38,766 bases of DNA from an uncultured Selenomonadales bacterium (GTDB lineage: Bacteria > Bacillota > Negativicutes > Selenomonadales > Selenomonadaceae): assembly GCA_937877655.1 (NCBI GenBank), contig CALFJC010000015.1:1-38766 (forward strand), given 5' to 3'. Below, piece after piece: positions 15,691-22,906 of the stretch. The notes below the pieces were generated by a model. That model worked only from the letters and a program-made list of their open reading frames with translations, ran no database searches and was not told where the DNA came from. Position 1 is the first letter of the stretch, and every line of letters starts with the position of its first letter. Made by a program: the position numbers and the translations under genes.

Positions 15691-16251
15691 ATGAAGTTGA
15701 TAGTTGGAATTACGGGGGCGAGCGGCGTCGTGATAGCCGTTGAACTTCTTCGCAGCCTTAAAGAAATTGAAGGAGCCGAAACACATTTAATCATAACGGA
15801 AGGCGCGGAGCTTACAATTCGTGACGAAACTAACTTTGACATCTTTGAAATTCGCCGCCTTGCAAATTATGTTTACGACGTAAATCAAATGGATGCCTCC
15901 ATTGCCAGCGGAAGTTTTTTGGTTGACGGAATGATTATCGTTCCTTGCACAATGAAAACTTTGGCGGGCATTGCGGCGGGTTATTGCGAAAATCTTTTGC
16001 TGAGAGCGGCGGACGTTTGCATTAAAGAAAATCGGAAACTTTTGCTTGTGCCCCGCGAAATGCCGTTCAGCAGAATTCATTTGCGCAACATGAAAGAGCT
16101 TGCCGATTGCGGCGCAATTATCATGCCGCCCGTCATGACTTTTTACAACACGCCGTCGAGTTTGGAGGCGCAAATTAATCACGTCGTCAACAAAATTTTG
16201 CGCCTGTTCAATCTGCCCGAAGACATGAAAGAATGGCGCAAGCCCGAATGA
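15691..16251 (+). CDS. ubiX: Flavin prenyltransferase UbiX/Pad1, 186 aa
   Basis: Makes prenylated FMN, the cofactor of UbiD-type decarboxylases. Seen: the N-terminal flavodoxin-like GITGASGVVIAVELL, the FMN/dimethylallyl-phosphate site VPCTMKTLAGIAAGYCENLLLRAADV, the conserved LLLVPREMPFSRIHLRNM and the C-terminal MPPVMTFYNTPSSLE. Length is typical. The AAGGAGG site is 8 nt before ATG. No ubiD partner is in the window, so the decarboxylase it serves is elsewhere. Confidence 0.95.
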   Translation: MKLIVGITGASGVVIAVELLRSLKEIEGAETHLIITEGAELTIRDETNFDIFEIRRLANYVYDVNQMDASIASGSFLVDGMIIVPCTMKTLAGIAAGYCENLLLRAADVCIKENRKLLLVPREMPFSRIHLRNMKELADCGAIIMPPVMTFYNTPSSLEAQINHVVNKILRLFNLPEDMKEWRKPE

Positions 16252-16254
16252 TTT

Positions 16255-16283
16255 TTGACATAAAAATTTTTTCAAGATAAAAT
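16255..16283 (+). promoter_or_regulatory. Strong promoter of deoD
   Basis: Consensus TTGACA (16255-16260) and TAAAAT (16278-16283) are separated by 17 bp. It lies immediately after ubiX and 32 bp before the GTG start of deoD. Confidence 0.85.
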
Positions 16284-16314
16284 GCACAAAAATTTTTTTT
16301 CGGAGGTTTTTGAA

Positions 16315-17055
16315 GTGAGCATACACATTGCGGCTGAAGTCGGAGAAATTGCCGAGCGAGTTTTATTGCCGGGCGATCCTGTTCGGGCGAAAATTATTGC
16401 GGAAAATTTTTTGGAGGACGTTTATCAATACACGGCGATTAGAAATATTTTCGGCTTTACGGGCAAATACAAAGGCGAGCGCGTTTCGATTCAAGCAACG
16501 GGCATGGGCATTCCGTCCATTTCGATTTATTTGCACGAGCTGATTGAAGTTTACGGTGCGAAAAAATTAATTCGCGTGGGAACTTGCGGCGGCATGAACG
16601 AAAATATTCATCTGCGCGACGTTTTAATTGCGCAAGGTTCTTCGACAGATTCTTCAATCGTCAATCAAGTTTTCGGCGGCGCGGTGAATTTTTCTCTGCT
16701 TGCCGATTTTGATTTGTTGAGTAAAGCAGTCAACGCGGCAAAAAATTTAAATCTGCCCGTCAAAGTCGGCAACGTCATTTGCACGGATTTATTTTACAAC
16801 GATTATGACGACCCGAACGGAACTTTCGGCGACGGGAAAAATACTTTCAACGACAAACTTCGCCGCTACGGAATTTTGGCTGTTGAAATGGAGAGCGCGG
16901 CACTTTATCTTCATGCCGCCGCCGCAAAAGTTCAAGCGTTGGCGATTTTCACTGTCAGCGATGATTTGTGGCGAAAAGAATTTTGCACGCCCGAAGAACG
17001 ACAATCTTCTTTCAACGACATGATAAAAATCGCGCTGGAGGTAATTATTCAATGA
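16315..17055 (+). CDS. deoD: Purine nucleoside phosphorylase, DeoD type, 246 aa
   Basis: Phosphorolysis of purine (deoxy)ribonucleosides in nucleotide salvage. Visible motifs are the N-terminal SIHIAAEVGEIAERVLLPGDPVRAK (phosphate loop GDP), RVGTCGGM, the VICTDLFYND loop, AVEMESAALYLHAAA and TVSDDLW with the catalytic Asp. Hexameric DeoD proteins are 230-240 aa, so the length fits. GTG 16315 is chosen because GGAGG is 8 nt upstream and the promoter at 16255-16283 overlaps the longer frame. It overlaps the next gene by ATGA. Confidence 0.94.
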   Translation: MSIHIAAEVGEIAERVLLPGDPVRAKIIAENFLEDVYQYTAIRNIFGFTGKYKGERVSIQATGMGIPSISIYLHELIEVYGAKKLIRVGTCGGMNENIHLRDVLIAQGSSTDSSIVNQVFGGAVNFSLLADFDLLSKAVNAAKNLNLPVKVGNVICTDLFYNDYDDPNGTFGDGKNTFNDKLRRYGILAVEMESAALYLHAAAAKVQALAIFTVSDDLWRKEFCTPEERQSSFNDMIKIALEVIIQ

Positions 17056-18308
17056 AAAAAAATTTGGTGCTTGGCGTTGCAAAAGGTTACGGCTGGGATA
17101 TTTTGGAGCCGTTTGTCCTTTCGTGTAAAAAAAATTGTCCGAGTGCGGAGATTGTTTTTTTTGTCGATGACATTTCGGATTTCACTCGCGAATATTTGAT
17201 TGGCGCGGGCGTTTTGCTCGGAAATTTTCCAAAAGAATTGAACAACGGCATTCCGAATAACACTCGTTGGAAAATTTTCTTGGACTTCCTTGAAATGTAC
17301 GGCGACGCTTACGAACAAATTTTTATAACCGACACTCGCGACGTGATTTTTCAAGGCGATGTCTTCGCAGCATTTAAAAATTATCGAAATTATCTCGGCT
17401 TGACGACGGAGGCGGATGACATTCGCGGAAGCAAAAGCGGCAACAGGATAAATTACGATTGGATTGTCGGGTGTTTGGGCGAAGCGGAGGCTGATAAACT
17501 TGCCGACAAAAAAATTATTTGTTGCGGCACGGTTATAGGCACGTCCGCCGAGATGAAAATTTTTTGTCGCGAACTGTGGAAAATTTTGGAGCATAAAACG
17601 AAAGATATTTTTGACCAAGCCGTCACAAATTATCTCGCATATAATAATCTTTTGCCGATTGAAAATCTGATTGAGATTGACGTTGAGCACGGAGAAATTT
17701 TTACAATGGGAATGTGTCGTCATAAATTGCCGATTCACGAGGACAAAATTTTAAGGATTGATTGGGACATTCCGTCAGTTGTTCATCAATATGACAGGCA
17801 CAACAAACTTATAAACATTGTCGATGAAATTTATCACGACAAAAATTTTCAAGCGGACAAAAATTTTTCCGACATGCGGAGCGTGATTGAGCAGGCAACT
17901 TGTCTTTTGTTCGCAAACAAAATCGGCGACGCGGCGCGGCTTTTCATGAAAAAATTTCTCGTAACCAAAGACTTTGAAGGTTGCGTCAAGGCTTTGACGA
18001 GATTTTGGGAAATTACGATGAGAAATCCTCTGTCTCCCGCAAGCGAACTTATGGAACTTTCCGCGCAGAGTGCTTTGAGTTCCGTTAAAAATTTTTCTGC
18101 CGCCGATTGGAATGAAATTTGTATTCTCTTGAATCGGGCGCAAGAATCTCAACACCCGATTGATCCCGAATTCAAAAATTATATAGTGACCGAACTTCTT
18201 AAGCTTGCCGGGAAAAAATTTTCGCTTAAGGAGCGCGAGCAATATCTTTCGTGTATTGAGATGATAATTTCAATCGAGGGAGGACAAATTTCTTGGCAAA
18301 GAAAATAA
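17052..18308 (+). CDS. Glycosyltransferase-like protein with DTRD motif, 418 aa
   Basis: The N-terminal 250 residues look like a GT-A type nucleotide-sugar transferase. They have MKKNLVLGVAKGYGWDILEPFVLSC, EIVFFVDD, then IFITDTRDVIFQGD, a DxD-like metal and sugar-nucleotide motif, and WIVGCLGE later. The C-terminal 130 residues are helical and without assignment. The closest matches I know are bacterial glycosyltransferase-like proteins of unknown acceptor. ATG 17052 overlaps the deoD stop as ATGA, so translation is probably coupled. The last 16 nt overlap ybaK. A role in cell-surface glycan assembly together with wbaP is possible but not shown. Confidence 0.7.
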   Translation: MKKNLVLGVAKGYGWDILEPFVLSCKKNCPSAEIVFFVDDISDFTREYLIGAGVLLGNFPKELNNGIPNNTRWKIFLDFLEMYGDAYEQIFITDTRDVIFQGDVFAAFKNYRNYLGLTTEADDIRGSKSGNRINYDWIVGCLGEAEADKLADKKIICCGTVIGTSAEMKIFCRELWKILEHKTKDIFDQAVTNYLAYNNLLPIENLIEIDVEHGEIFTMGMCRHKLPIHEDKILRIDWDIPSVVHQYDRHNKLINIVDEIYHDKNFQADKNFSDMRSVIEQATCLLFANKIGDAARLFMKKFLVTKDFEGCVKALTRFWEITMRNPLSPASELMELSAQSALSSVKNFSAADWNEICILLNRAQESQHPIDPEFKNYIVTELLKLAGKKFSLKEREQYLSCIEMIISIEGGQISWQRK

Positions 18309-18778
18309 AAAAGACCAATGCCGCCCGAATTCTTGACGGGCTGGGCATTGATTATGAAATTAAAACTTATGAAGTCGACGAAGAAGATTTATCGGCGGTT
18401 CACGTCGCGCAAGTTTCGGGGCTTGATATAAAAATGATTTTCAAAACGTTGGTGGCACGCGGCGACAAGACGGGAATAATCATGGCGGTTATCGGCGGCG
18501 GCGAAGAACTCGATTTAAAAGCTCTGGCGAAGGCGAGCGGAAATAAATCTGTCGAAATGATTGCTCTGAAAGAACTTTTGCCGCTGACGGGCTATGTTCG
18601 TGGCGGTTGTTCGCCGCTCGGAGCGAAAAAAAATTATCCCGTGTATCTCGACAGCCGCGCCTTGACGTTGGGAAAAATTTCAATCAGCGCGGGACAAAGG
18701 GGAATGCAAATAATTCTTTCGCCGCAAGATTTGATTCGTGCCGCAAATGCGAAGACGGCGGAACTTGTAACGGATTAA
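18293..18778 (+). CDS. ybaK: Cys-tRNA(Pro)/Cys-tRNA(Cys) deacylase YbaK/EbsC, 161 aa
   Basis: Hydrolyses Cys mischarged onto tRNA-Pro. The fold signature is present: NAARILDGLGIDYEIKTYEV at the N-terminus, VAQVSGLDIKMIFKTLVARGDK, then SGNKSVEMIALKEL, LTGYVRGGCSPLGAKK and the terminal LSPQDLIRAANAKTAELV. GGCSPLG is typical of the YbaK rather than the ProX branch. The start is TTG 18293 with GGGAGG about 9 nt upstream, inside the end of the preceding gene. A second, divergent YbaK-domain protein is encoded at 30339. Confidence 0.93.
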   Translation: MAKKIKKTNAARILDGLGIDYEIKTYEVDEEDLSAVHVAQVSGLDIKMIFKTLVARGDKTGIIMAVIGGGEELDLKALAKASGNKSVEMIALKELLPLTGYVRGGCSPLGAKKNYPVYLDSRALTLGKISISAGQRGMQIILSPQDLIRAANAKTAELVTD

Positions 18779-18782
18779 AAAA

Positions 18783-18814
18783 AATCGTCTCCAAAAGCAA
18801 GGAGGCGATTTTTA
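18783..18814 (+). terminator. Bidirectional terminator between ybaK and dciA
   Basis: AATCGTCTCC pairs with GGAGGCGATT (one wobble), flanked by A8 on the left and TTTTTA on the right. It serves both convergent genes. Confidence 0.8.
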
Positions 18815-19735
18815 TTTCTGCCGCGACTTTGATAAATATCGTTGAAGTTTCGGCTGTTCCGAAAGATTGAATTGCAAATCGATTAACGTTCGGCGAATAA
18901 TCGCGGGCGTGATTTTTTCGGGCGGCAATCTTTTTTCCAGCGCAACCAATTTCAAAACGTCGGCTGATTCTTCGTCGCCGAAACGAATTTTGCCCGCAAC
19001 TTTTTGAATCAGTGAAGTCCGCGCAGATTCAATCACGTCAAGGGAGCACTCGCCTTTCATGTGCGGCATTTTTTCCAGCAAAATTTTCTGCGCGTCCCAA
19101 GATTTTATGCAAGGCGAATCATAAAAAATTTTAAAGAGCTCGGCAATCATAATGTCGCGCTCTTTTATTTTGCAAACCTCGCAAAAAATTTCTTCCGCCG
19201 CGCAGAGTTTTTCGCACTTCAAACATTTATGCCAGCCGTTCGCCAAACGAAACTTTTGAAATTTCGCCTGCCCCAAAAGAGTTTGCAAAACAGTTTGTCG
19301 AAGTTCGGGGTTGGAAATTTTTTGTGCCTGCTCCTCGCAACGCTTAATTTCTTCTTCCGTCAAAATCATTTCTTCCGGCGACGCAACAGATTTTTTAACC
19401 TGCGCGGGTTGAGGATTTTTATCGGGCGGCATGTCGGCAATTTGAAGAGCCGAAGCGATTTTTATTTCTTTGACGAGCGGTTCTTCCGACGGAAATTTTT
19501 CGTTAATGGCGTTGATAATTTCTTCAGCCAAAAATTTTAATTGATCTCTGAAGGCGGAACTTTCGACGGCAACAAACAAAATTCCGCGCTCGATTTTTAC
19601 GGGCTTGACCTTATCGGAAATATTTTCGTCAACAAGTTCGCGCCAATAATAAATTATTTCGTTGCAGAGAAATTTTTTGTAAGTCGCCGCGCCGAGCGAG
19701 TGCATTTTATCAATAAGAATTTTTTCAAACTCCAT
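18812..19735 (-). CDS. dciA: DciA-like (DUF721) helicase-loading protein with C-terminal zinc-ribbon-like extension, 307 aa
   Basis: DciA is the ancestral loader of the replicative helicase DnaB. Residues 1-95 are the DUF721 domain: YYWRELVDENISDKVKPVKIERGILFVAVESSAFRDQLKFL. A linker follows. Then comes a Cys cluster, CLKCEKLC and FCEVCK at about residues 172-190, likely a zinc ribbon. A helical C-terminus of 110 residues has two similar repeats (LLEKMPHMKGE, LEKRLPPEKIT). Most DciA proteins I know are 100-180 aa, so the extension is unusual. It is last in the dnaN-recF-dciA operon, and its start overlaps the recF end by 11 bp. Confidence 0.85.
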   Translation of the reverse strand: MEFEKILIDKMHSLGAATYKKFLCNEIIYYWRELVDENISDKVKPVKIERGILFVAVESSAFRDQLKFLAEEIINAINEKFPSEEPLVKEIKIASALQIADMPPDKNPQPAQVKKSVASPEEMILTEEEIKRCEEQAQKISNPELRQTVLQTLLGQAKFQKFRLANGWHKCLKCEKLCAAEEIFCEVCKIKERDIMIAELFKIFYDSPCIKSWDAQKILLEKMPHMKGECSLDVIESARTSLIQKVAGKIRFGDEESADVLKLVALEKRLPPEKITPAIIRRTLIDLQFNLSEQPKLQRYLSKSRQK

Positions 19736-20822
19736 CCGTCAATCTCCCCGCCTTAACCAAAAAAATTTTCCCGAAAGTTTCTGTCGGGAAATATGCGCGG
19801 TCGGTTGCCGTTATCAGCGTCTGAATTTTTTCGCGGCGCAGGAATTCAAGCAACATTTCTCGCCGCGCCGAATCCAATTCGCTCATTACGTCGTCTAAAA
19901 GCAACAGCGGATATTCGCCCGTTTCCGATTTTAGAAATTGCAATTCGGAAAGTTTCAAGGCAAGCGCGGCTGTGCGAAGTTGTCCTTGCGAGCCGAAAAG
20001 TTTAAGCTCCCGCCCGTTGACAAAAAATTTTAAGTCGTCCCTGTGAGGTCCGAAACTCGTTGAGCCGCTTTGAATGTCTTTAAATCTTCGCGCTCGCAAT
20101 TCCTTTAAAAAATTTGCCGAAATATTTTCTTGCGAATCGAGCCCGCGCAGGTCATAAACCACAGATAAATTTTCTGCCTGCGCGGAAATTTTTTCTTGAA
20201 TAAAATTCGCCAAGAAATTTAATTTATAAATCGAAGTCAAACGCTTGTTTATAACTTTTTCGGCGGCGAAAGCTAATTGTTCATCCCAAATATCCAATTC
20301 ATCAACCTGCGCGGAGCCGTCACGAATTTTTTTCAGCAGAGCATTTCGCAATTCGACAAGGCGATTATATTTTGTCAGTTCCAAAAAATAAATCGGCACG
20401 GCTTGAGAAATTTGCGCGTCGAGAAATTTTCTGCGAACCATCGGCGAGCTTTTGAACATAAATAAATCTTCGGGCGAGAAGAATACAGAATTTAATTTGC
20501 CGATAAGTTCTTTCGGACGAATCGGGTTGCCGTCCAGCAAAATTCTGCGTTTTCTCTCCGAAGAAATTTCTATCGCCAGTTCGTGAGAGATGCCCGCCTT
20601 GAGAAATTTTATTCTCAAAAGCGCGGCAGTCTCTCCCCAGCGAATAAGTTCGGACTCTTTTCCTGCGCGGGAACGCAACAGCGACGCGAAGTTAATCGCC
20701 TCAAGAATATTTGTTTTGCCCTGCGCATTTTGTCCGAGAAAAATATTTGTCGCAACGTCGGGGAAAAAATTTACTTCCGCGAGGTTGCGCCAGTCTTTTA
20801 AAAAAATTTCCGTGACATTCAT
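19725..20822 (-). CDS. recF: DNA replication and repair protein RecF, 365 aa
   Basis: SMC-like ATPase that helps load RecA at gaps. The N-terminus carries the Walker A motif LGQNAQGKTNILEAI. The signature motif lies in LFGSQGQLRTAALALKL, and the Walker B in LLLLDDVMSELDSARR. Length is standard. The start codon directly follows the dnaN stop (20822/20823), so the two are translationally coupled. Confidence 0.97.
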   Translation of the reverse strand: MNVTEIFLKDWRNLAEVNFFPDVATNIFLGQNAQGKTNILEAINFASLLRSRAGKESELIRWGETAALLRIKFLKAGISHELAIEISSERKRRILLDGNPIRPKELIGKLNSVFFSPEDLFMFKSSPMVRRKFLDAQISQAVPIYFLELTKYNRLVELRNALLKKIRDGSAQVDELDIWDEQLAFAAEKVINKRLTSIYKLNFLANFIQEKISAQAENLSVVYDLRGLDSQENISANFLKELRARRFKDIQSGSTSFGPHRDDLKFFVNGRELKLFGSQGQLRTAALALKLSELQFLKSETGEYPLLLLDDVMSELDSARREMLLEFLRREKIQTLITATDRAYFPTETFGKIFLVKAGRLTDGV

Positions 20823-21932
20823 TTAAGTGCGAACTGGAGTTGCAATGTAAACATAATTTTCATTGCCGGGCTCGGTGAAAGCGGCGGGACTGTATTTGTC
20901 ATTAAGCGCAATGTCGATTTGCTTTGAATCGAAAACCTTCAGCGCGTCGGCAATGAAACCCACATTGAAAGAAATTTCCAAGTCGTCCCCTTCAATTTCA
21001 GCTTCGACATTCTGGCTTGCGCCGCCGACTTCGGGCGAATCGGAAGAAATTTCTACGCCGCCGTTCCCGAAAATAAATTTGACTGTATTATATTCCGTCT
21101 CCCTCGACATAAGCGCGACAAAATCAACCGCACTTTTGAACTCGGCGGTGTTGACTTTTACATTTGTTGTGCTTGAAGACGGAATAACTTTTTCGTAAGG
21201 CGGGAACATGCCCTCGATAAGCCGCGAGTTCATAAAAACATTGTCGAAAGTAAAAGTCAAATAGCGGAAAGAATAATCGATAGTAACATAATTTTCTAAG
21301 TCATTTGAATCCAGCCGCGACATAATTCCGCGCAGAGTCTCCGCCGGCACAACAAAACTGCATTCCTCATAGCTGTCGGAAAGTTTTCCTTTGGCAAGCG
21401 CAAGACGACTGGTATTAGTTGCGACAAGAGAAATTTGCTCGCCTTTTATCTCGAAACAACAACCCGTGAAAATCGGGCGCGAATCTTCTTTTGCGACGGC
21501 GAAAACTGTTTTGCGAATCAAATCCTTCAGAACGGTCGTTTTGACTTTAAAAGAACGATCTGTTTCGGGCGTTTTCACTTTCGGGAAATCGTCGGCTTTC
21601 ATCGTCAAAAGTTCGACGCTCGCGCCGCCTGACTCAATCGCCAGAGTATTGCTGTCGTTTTCATTGGAAAAAGTAATTGTATCATCGGGCATGTTGCGAA
21701 CAAATTCTTGAAACCTTTTTCCGCTGACAACAACTTCGCCCGCAATTTCGGTGTTGACGGGGATTCTGGTAATTATTCCCGTAAAAAAATTATTGGATTG
21801 TATCTCAAGCATGGAACCTTCCGCTTTGAGATAAAATCCCGAAAGAACAGGCGTCTGCGGCTTGGGCGGAACTGCTCTTATGGCGAACTGCAGGGCTTCC
21901 GCCAAATCGCTTTTGTAGCATGAGAACTTCAT
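20823..21932 (-). CDS. dnaN: DNA polymerase III sliding clamp subunit beta, 369 aa
   Basis: Ring-shaped processivity clamp. It starts MKFSCYKSDLAEALQFAIRAVPPKPQTPVLSGFYL, the usual first strand and helix with the TPVLSG motif. The three clamp domains follow in order, and it ends VYIATPVRT, where most clamps have YVxMPMRL. An AAGGAG site precedes ATG. dnaN is normally next to dnaA in Bacillota, but here truA lies upstream and no dnaA is in the window. Confidence 0.97.
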   Translation of the reverse strand: MKFSCYKSDLAEALQFAIRAVPPKPQTPVLSGFYLKAEGSMLEIQSNNFFTGIITRIPVNTEIAGEVVVSGKRFQEFVRNMPDDTITFSNENDSNTLAIESGGASVELLTMKADDFPKVKTPETDRSFKVKTTVLKDLIRKTVFAVAKEDSRPIFTGCCFEIKGEQISLVATNTSRLALAKGKLSDSYEECSFVVPAETLRGIMSRLDSNDLENYVTIDYSFRYLTFTFDNVFMNSRLIEGMFPPYEKVIPSSSTTNVKVNTAEFKSAVDFVALMSRETEYNTVKFIFGNGGVEISSDSPEVGGASQNVEAEIEGDDLEISFNVGFIADALKVFDSKQIDIALNDKYSPAAFTEPGNENYVYIATPVRT

Positions 21933-21975
21933 AAAAAATTTTCTCCTTCTTAATTAAAATAAAATACCAACGTAT

Positions 21976-22003
21976 TTTATACCAAAGCAAAAACTTTGCA
22001 AGT
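21976..22003 (-). promoter_or_regulatory. Extended -10 promoter of dnaN
   Basis: Minus strand TATAAA (21976-21981) is preceded by TGG, an extended -10. A weak -35 (ACTTGC) lies 16 bp upstream. It lies in the 72-bp gap between truA and dnaN. Confidence 0.55.
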
Positions 22004-22004
22004 T

Positions 22005-22793
22005 TTAATAGAAAACTTCCTGCAGACATAAGCCCTGCGCGGGAGCCGTCGCGGGCAATAAATTTCTGTCGCGGGCGTCGATTATTTTTCTGAATCCTTC
22101 AACGCTTAATCTTTTTCGTCCGACAGCTGCAACTCCCGCCGTGATATTTCGTGCCATGTGATACAGAAATCCGCTTGCATGAATTTTTATCGTCAAAATA
22201 TCTCCGCCGAAAATATTTTCATTAAAAATTTCCGCCGCAAAAATTGTCCGAACGGGATTAATATTCGGGGCTCCGCCCGCCGCTCTGAAACTTGAAAAAT
22301 CTTTCGTCCCTACCAACAAGTTTAAAGCCTCGCGCATCGCCTCAACGTCAAGCGGTCTGAAAATGTGCCAAGCAAATCGATTCGCAAAAGGATTCGACGC
22401 CGCCCCGCGCAGAATTCTGTAGAAATAAATTTTGCTCTTCGCACTGTGCAATGCGCTGAAATTTTTGTCGACTTCCCGCGCCTCACGAACGACAATATCC
22501 GACGGCAAAACCGTGCTCGCGGCAAGCGGAATTTTTTCAACGGCAATTTTTCCGTCCGTAAAAAAATTTACGACTTGCCCGAAGGCATGAACGCCCGCGT
22601 CCGTCCGCCCTGCCGCCGCCAATTCGATTTTGTCGCCGAAAATTTTTTCAAGCCGCTCTTCCAAAACATTTTGAACGGCAACTCGCGGCGGGCTCTGCCA
22701 TTGAAAGCCGTTGTAATTCGTGCCGTCATATGCAATAATCAAAACAATATTTCGCCGCCGCATTTTCATTTCTTGTCTGTGTTCCGCTCTCAA
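22005..22793 (-). CDS. truA: tRNA pseudouridine(38-40) synthase TruA, 262 aa
   Basis: Modifies U38-U40 in the tRNA anticodon arm. It contains IAYDGTNYNGFQWQ, the catalytic Asp in AAAGRTDAGVHAFGQVV, and KIYFYRILRG. The C-terminal HASGFLYHMARNI and the RLSVEGFRKIIDARDR region are also present. An open frame extends upstream to 22943, but only TTG 22793 has a good site (GGAGGG, 7 nt upstream). The extension also overlaps the divergent promoter region, so TTG 22793 is preferred; ATG codons lie 11 and 13 residues further in. Length then fits TruA. Confidence 0.93.
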   Translation of the reverse strand: MRAEHRQEMKMRRRNIVLIIAYDGTNYNGFQWQSPPRVAVQNVLEERLEKIFGDKIELAAAGRTDAGVHAFGQVVNFFTDGKIAVEKIPLAASTVLPSDIVVREAREVDKNFSALHSAKSKIYFYRILRGAASNPFANRFAWHIFRPLDVEAMREALNLLVGTKDFSSFRAAGGAPNINPVRTIFAAEIFNENIFGGDILTIKIHASGFLYHMARNITAGVAAVGRKRLSVEGFRKIIDARDRNLLPATAPAQGLCLQEVFY

Positions 22794-22816
22794 AAATTTT
22801 CCCTCCGAATATTTCA

Positions 22817-22843
22817 GACAGCTTGTCTTATTGACAACTTGTC
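22817..22843. promoter_or_regulatory. Paired operator-like palindromes between truA and the ATP-grasp fusion gene
   Basis: GACAGCTTGTC (22817-22827) and GACAACTTGTC (22833-22843) are near-palindromes with a 16-bp period, each followed by TTAT. The second overlaps the -35 of the rightward promoter, and both lie in the truA leader. This looks like a double binding site for an unidentified regulator. Confidence 0.5.
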
Positions 22844-22859
22844 TTATCAATCTTATGAT
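22831..22859 (+). promoter_or_regulatory. Consensus promoter of the ATP-grasp fusion gene
   Basis: TTGACA (22831-22836) and TATGAT (22854-22859) are separated by exactly 17 bp and lie 48 bp before the TTG start. A leftward TATAAT (22867-22872, minus strand) with a weak -35 may serve truA. Confidence 0.75.
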
Positions 22860-22906
22860 TTCGTTCATTATACAAAAATTTTTAAAGGAAAAGGAGGACT
22901 TCTCTC

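Noticed and set aside
21933..22004. Replication origin in the dnaN upstream gap
   Set aside because: The gap is 72 bp and contains a promoter but no DnaA-box cluster.
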